In this document: one piece after another, positions 5,903 through 6,452 of the stretch
How the letters are laid out: every line of letters starts with the position of its first letter
Position numbering within the stretch: the stretch's first letter is position 1
Assembly (NCBI GenBank): GCA_020217165.1
Contig: JAIWOE010000203.1
Span: 1-6,452, forward strand
Direction: 5' to 3'
DNA length: 6,452 nucleotides
Origin: Desulfovibrio sp.
GTDB lineage: Bacteria > Desulfobacterota > Desulfovibrionia > Desulfovibrionales > Desulfovibrionaceae
Made by a program: the position numbers and the translations under genes
Notes under the pieces: generated by a model
What the model was told of the DNA's origin: nothing
The model's database searches: none
What the model saw: the letters and a program-made list of their open reading frames with translations, nothing else

Positions 5903-5933
5903 ACGGCGGCGGGGGTCATCCGCCCCCCGCCGT
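5903..5933 (+). repeat. GC-rich hairpin in the leader of the 86-aa gene
   Basis: ACGGCGG (5903-5909) pairs with CCGCCGT (5927-5933); a bulged C5910 is followed by four more G-C pairs (5911-5914 with 5923-5926). The stem ends 12 nt before the Shine-Dalgarno site AAGGAG (5946-5951). No U-run follows. It may limit transcription or translation of the downstream gene. Confidence 0.45.
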
Positions 5934-5945
5934 TCTGGAGCGTTG

Positions 5946-5951
5946 AAGGAG
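5946..5951 (+). promoter_or_regulatory. Shine-Dalgarno site of the 86-aa gene
   Basis: AAGGAG lies 5 nt before the ATG at 5957 and selects this start over earlier in-frame codons. Confidence 0.75.
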
Positions 5952-5956
5952 CCGCC

Positions 5957-6217
5957 ATGCAAGACGAACTGGGCCTGTATTACTACCCCAACCCCAGCCA
6001 GCACGACACCCGCTGCTACGTGCGCCGCAACGACGCCGGAGTCATCGAATTCCGCCTCTGGAATCGCCACGAGCCCAGGCTTTGGGAACAGCACGGCTGG
6101 CTTTCCCTGGACGTGATCCGCCAAGCGGCATCCAGGTATGCGGACCGCCAGCCCGGCAAAAATCCCATGGTGCTGTACGACGAAGCCGTGGCGACCATGT
6201 TGCTGACCAGCCAGTAG
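5957..6217 (+). CDS. Small protein of unknown function, divergent from dsrA
   Basis: An 86-aa protein that I do not recognise. The ATG at 5957 is preceded by AAGGAG with a 5-nt spacer, and codons from there on show the strong third-position G/C bias of the other genes, so it is very likely real. The same frame is open upstream to 5651, but that part looks non-coding. The protein is soluble-looking, with no signal peptide or membrane helix. It starts with MQDELGLYYYPNPSQHD, then a basic/aromatic middle (CYVRRND, EFRLWNRHEPRLWEQHGWLSL), a likely helix (DVIRQAASRYAD) and a short C-terminal helix (MVLYDEAVATMLLTS). It is rich in Trp, Tyr and Arg and has one Cys, so it is unlikely to bind a metal cluster alone. 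Its place divergent from dsrA across a regulatory-looking region hints at a link with sulfite reduction; this is inference. Confidence 0.75.
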   Translation: MQDELGLYYYPNPSQHDTRCYVRRNDAGVIEFRLWNRHEPRLWEQHGWLSLDVIRQAASRYADRQPGKNPMVLYDEAVATMLLTSQ

Positions 6218-6452
6218 TCACCCCTGGCGGCCGCCCCCCCGGGCCAACTGGCAGGCTGCCGCATGGCTGCAGCAGCTGTGGCGCGACTCGCTGTACGCGC
6301 GGCAGATGCGGCGCTCCAGCTCCAGCTGCCTGGGCGCCAGGGGCGGGGTGGCGTGCGCCGCGGCCAGGGCCTGCAGCGCCTCCCAGTGCGGCAGGGCGCG
6401 CATGCCCTGCCCCAGCACGTCTCCCGTGGCCACGGCCAGGAGCAGGGCATCT
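6218..6452 (-). CDS. Unrecognised protein, C-terminal 77 residues (cut by right edge)
   Basis: The frame is open from the right edge to a TGA at 6220-6218 and its codons carry strong third-position G/C, so it is probably the end of a real gene that begins outside the window. The visible part starts DALLLAVATGDVLGQGMRAL, followed by Ala/Leu-rich helical sequence and a tail with four cysteines and several histidines (RICRAYSESRHSCCSHAAACQL), ending in a Gly/Arg stretch. The cysteines could bind metal, but no known motif is recognised. A GTG at 6433 could serve as a start but has no clear ribosome site. The stop directly abuts the stop of the convergent 86-aa gene with no intergenic base. I cannot name a family. 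Confidence 0.55.
   Translation of the reverse strand, partial: DALLLAVATGDVLGQGMRALPHWEALQALAAAHATPPLAPRQLELERRICRAYSESRHSCCSHAAACQLARGGGRQG

Noticed and set aside
5651..5956. Upstream extension of the 86-aa gene (102 more codons)
   Set aside because: It crosses the dsrA promoter and two hairpins, lacks coding-like codon use, and the start at 5957 has a good ribosome site.
6016..6450. 144-codon minus-strand frame overlapping the 86-aa gene
   Set aside because: The product is Arg/Trp/Ala-rich, as expected of a shadow frame; the neighbouring minus frame ending at 6218 has better codon use.

Overview
The window suggests a dissimilatory sulfate- or sulfite-reducing bacterium of the Desulfovibrio group. 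It carries dsrA, dsrB and dsrD in that order, followed by a cobyrinate-diamide-synthase homologue (DsrN). DsrA (437 aa) and DsrB (386 aa) match Desulfovibrio sulfite reductase in length and in cysteine spacing. The DNA is GC-rich throughout, with strong G/C preference at third codon positions in the real genes. Species cannot be fixed from this piece.

Layout, read along the minus strand from about position 5700 down to 1. A sigma70-like promoter (TTGACA, 17 bp, TAGCGT) lies inside a cluster of inverted repeats. A roughly 220-nt untranslated leader follows, then dsrA (5401-4088), a 16-nt gap, dsrB (4071-2911), a 75-nt gap with a very stable hairpin, dsrD (2835-2608) and a gap of about 240 nt. 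Next comes dsrN (about 2367-961), whose TGA overlaps by one base the ATG of a metallophosphoesterase gene (961-236). After 9 nt a Ser/Thr protein kinase gene starts (226) and runs off the left edge. To the right, an 86-aa gene of unknown function (5957-6217, plus strand) is transcribed divergently from dsrA. Its stop codon directly abuts the stop of an unrecognised minus-strand gene (6218 to the right edge).

How the genes fit together: DsrA and DsrB form the siroheme/[4Fe-4S] sulfite reductase, DsrD is its small activator, and DsrN probably amidates the siroheme cofactor. The tight spacing of dsrN, phosphoesterase and kinase suggests one transcript. This puts a kinase and a possible phosphatase beside the sulfite reductase genes; whether they act on Dsr proteins is open.

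The core genes are well known. The parts most worth a second look are non-coding: the 555-bp divergent region between dsrA and the 86-aa gene (several palindromes at meaningful promoter positions, a 43-nt near-perfect hairpin, clustered CTAG) and the dsrB/dsrD intergenic hairpin. The phosphoesterase/kinase tail of the cluster and the 86-aa gene are the least understood coding parts. I found no CRISPR array, tRNA, rRNA or mobile element.
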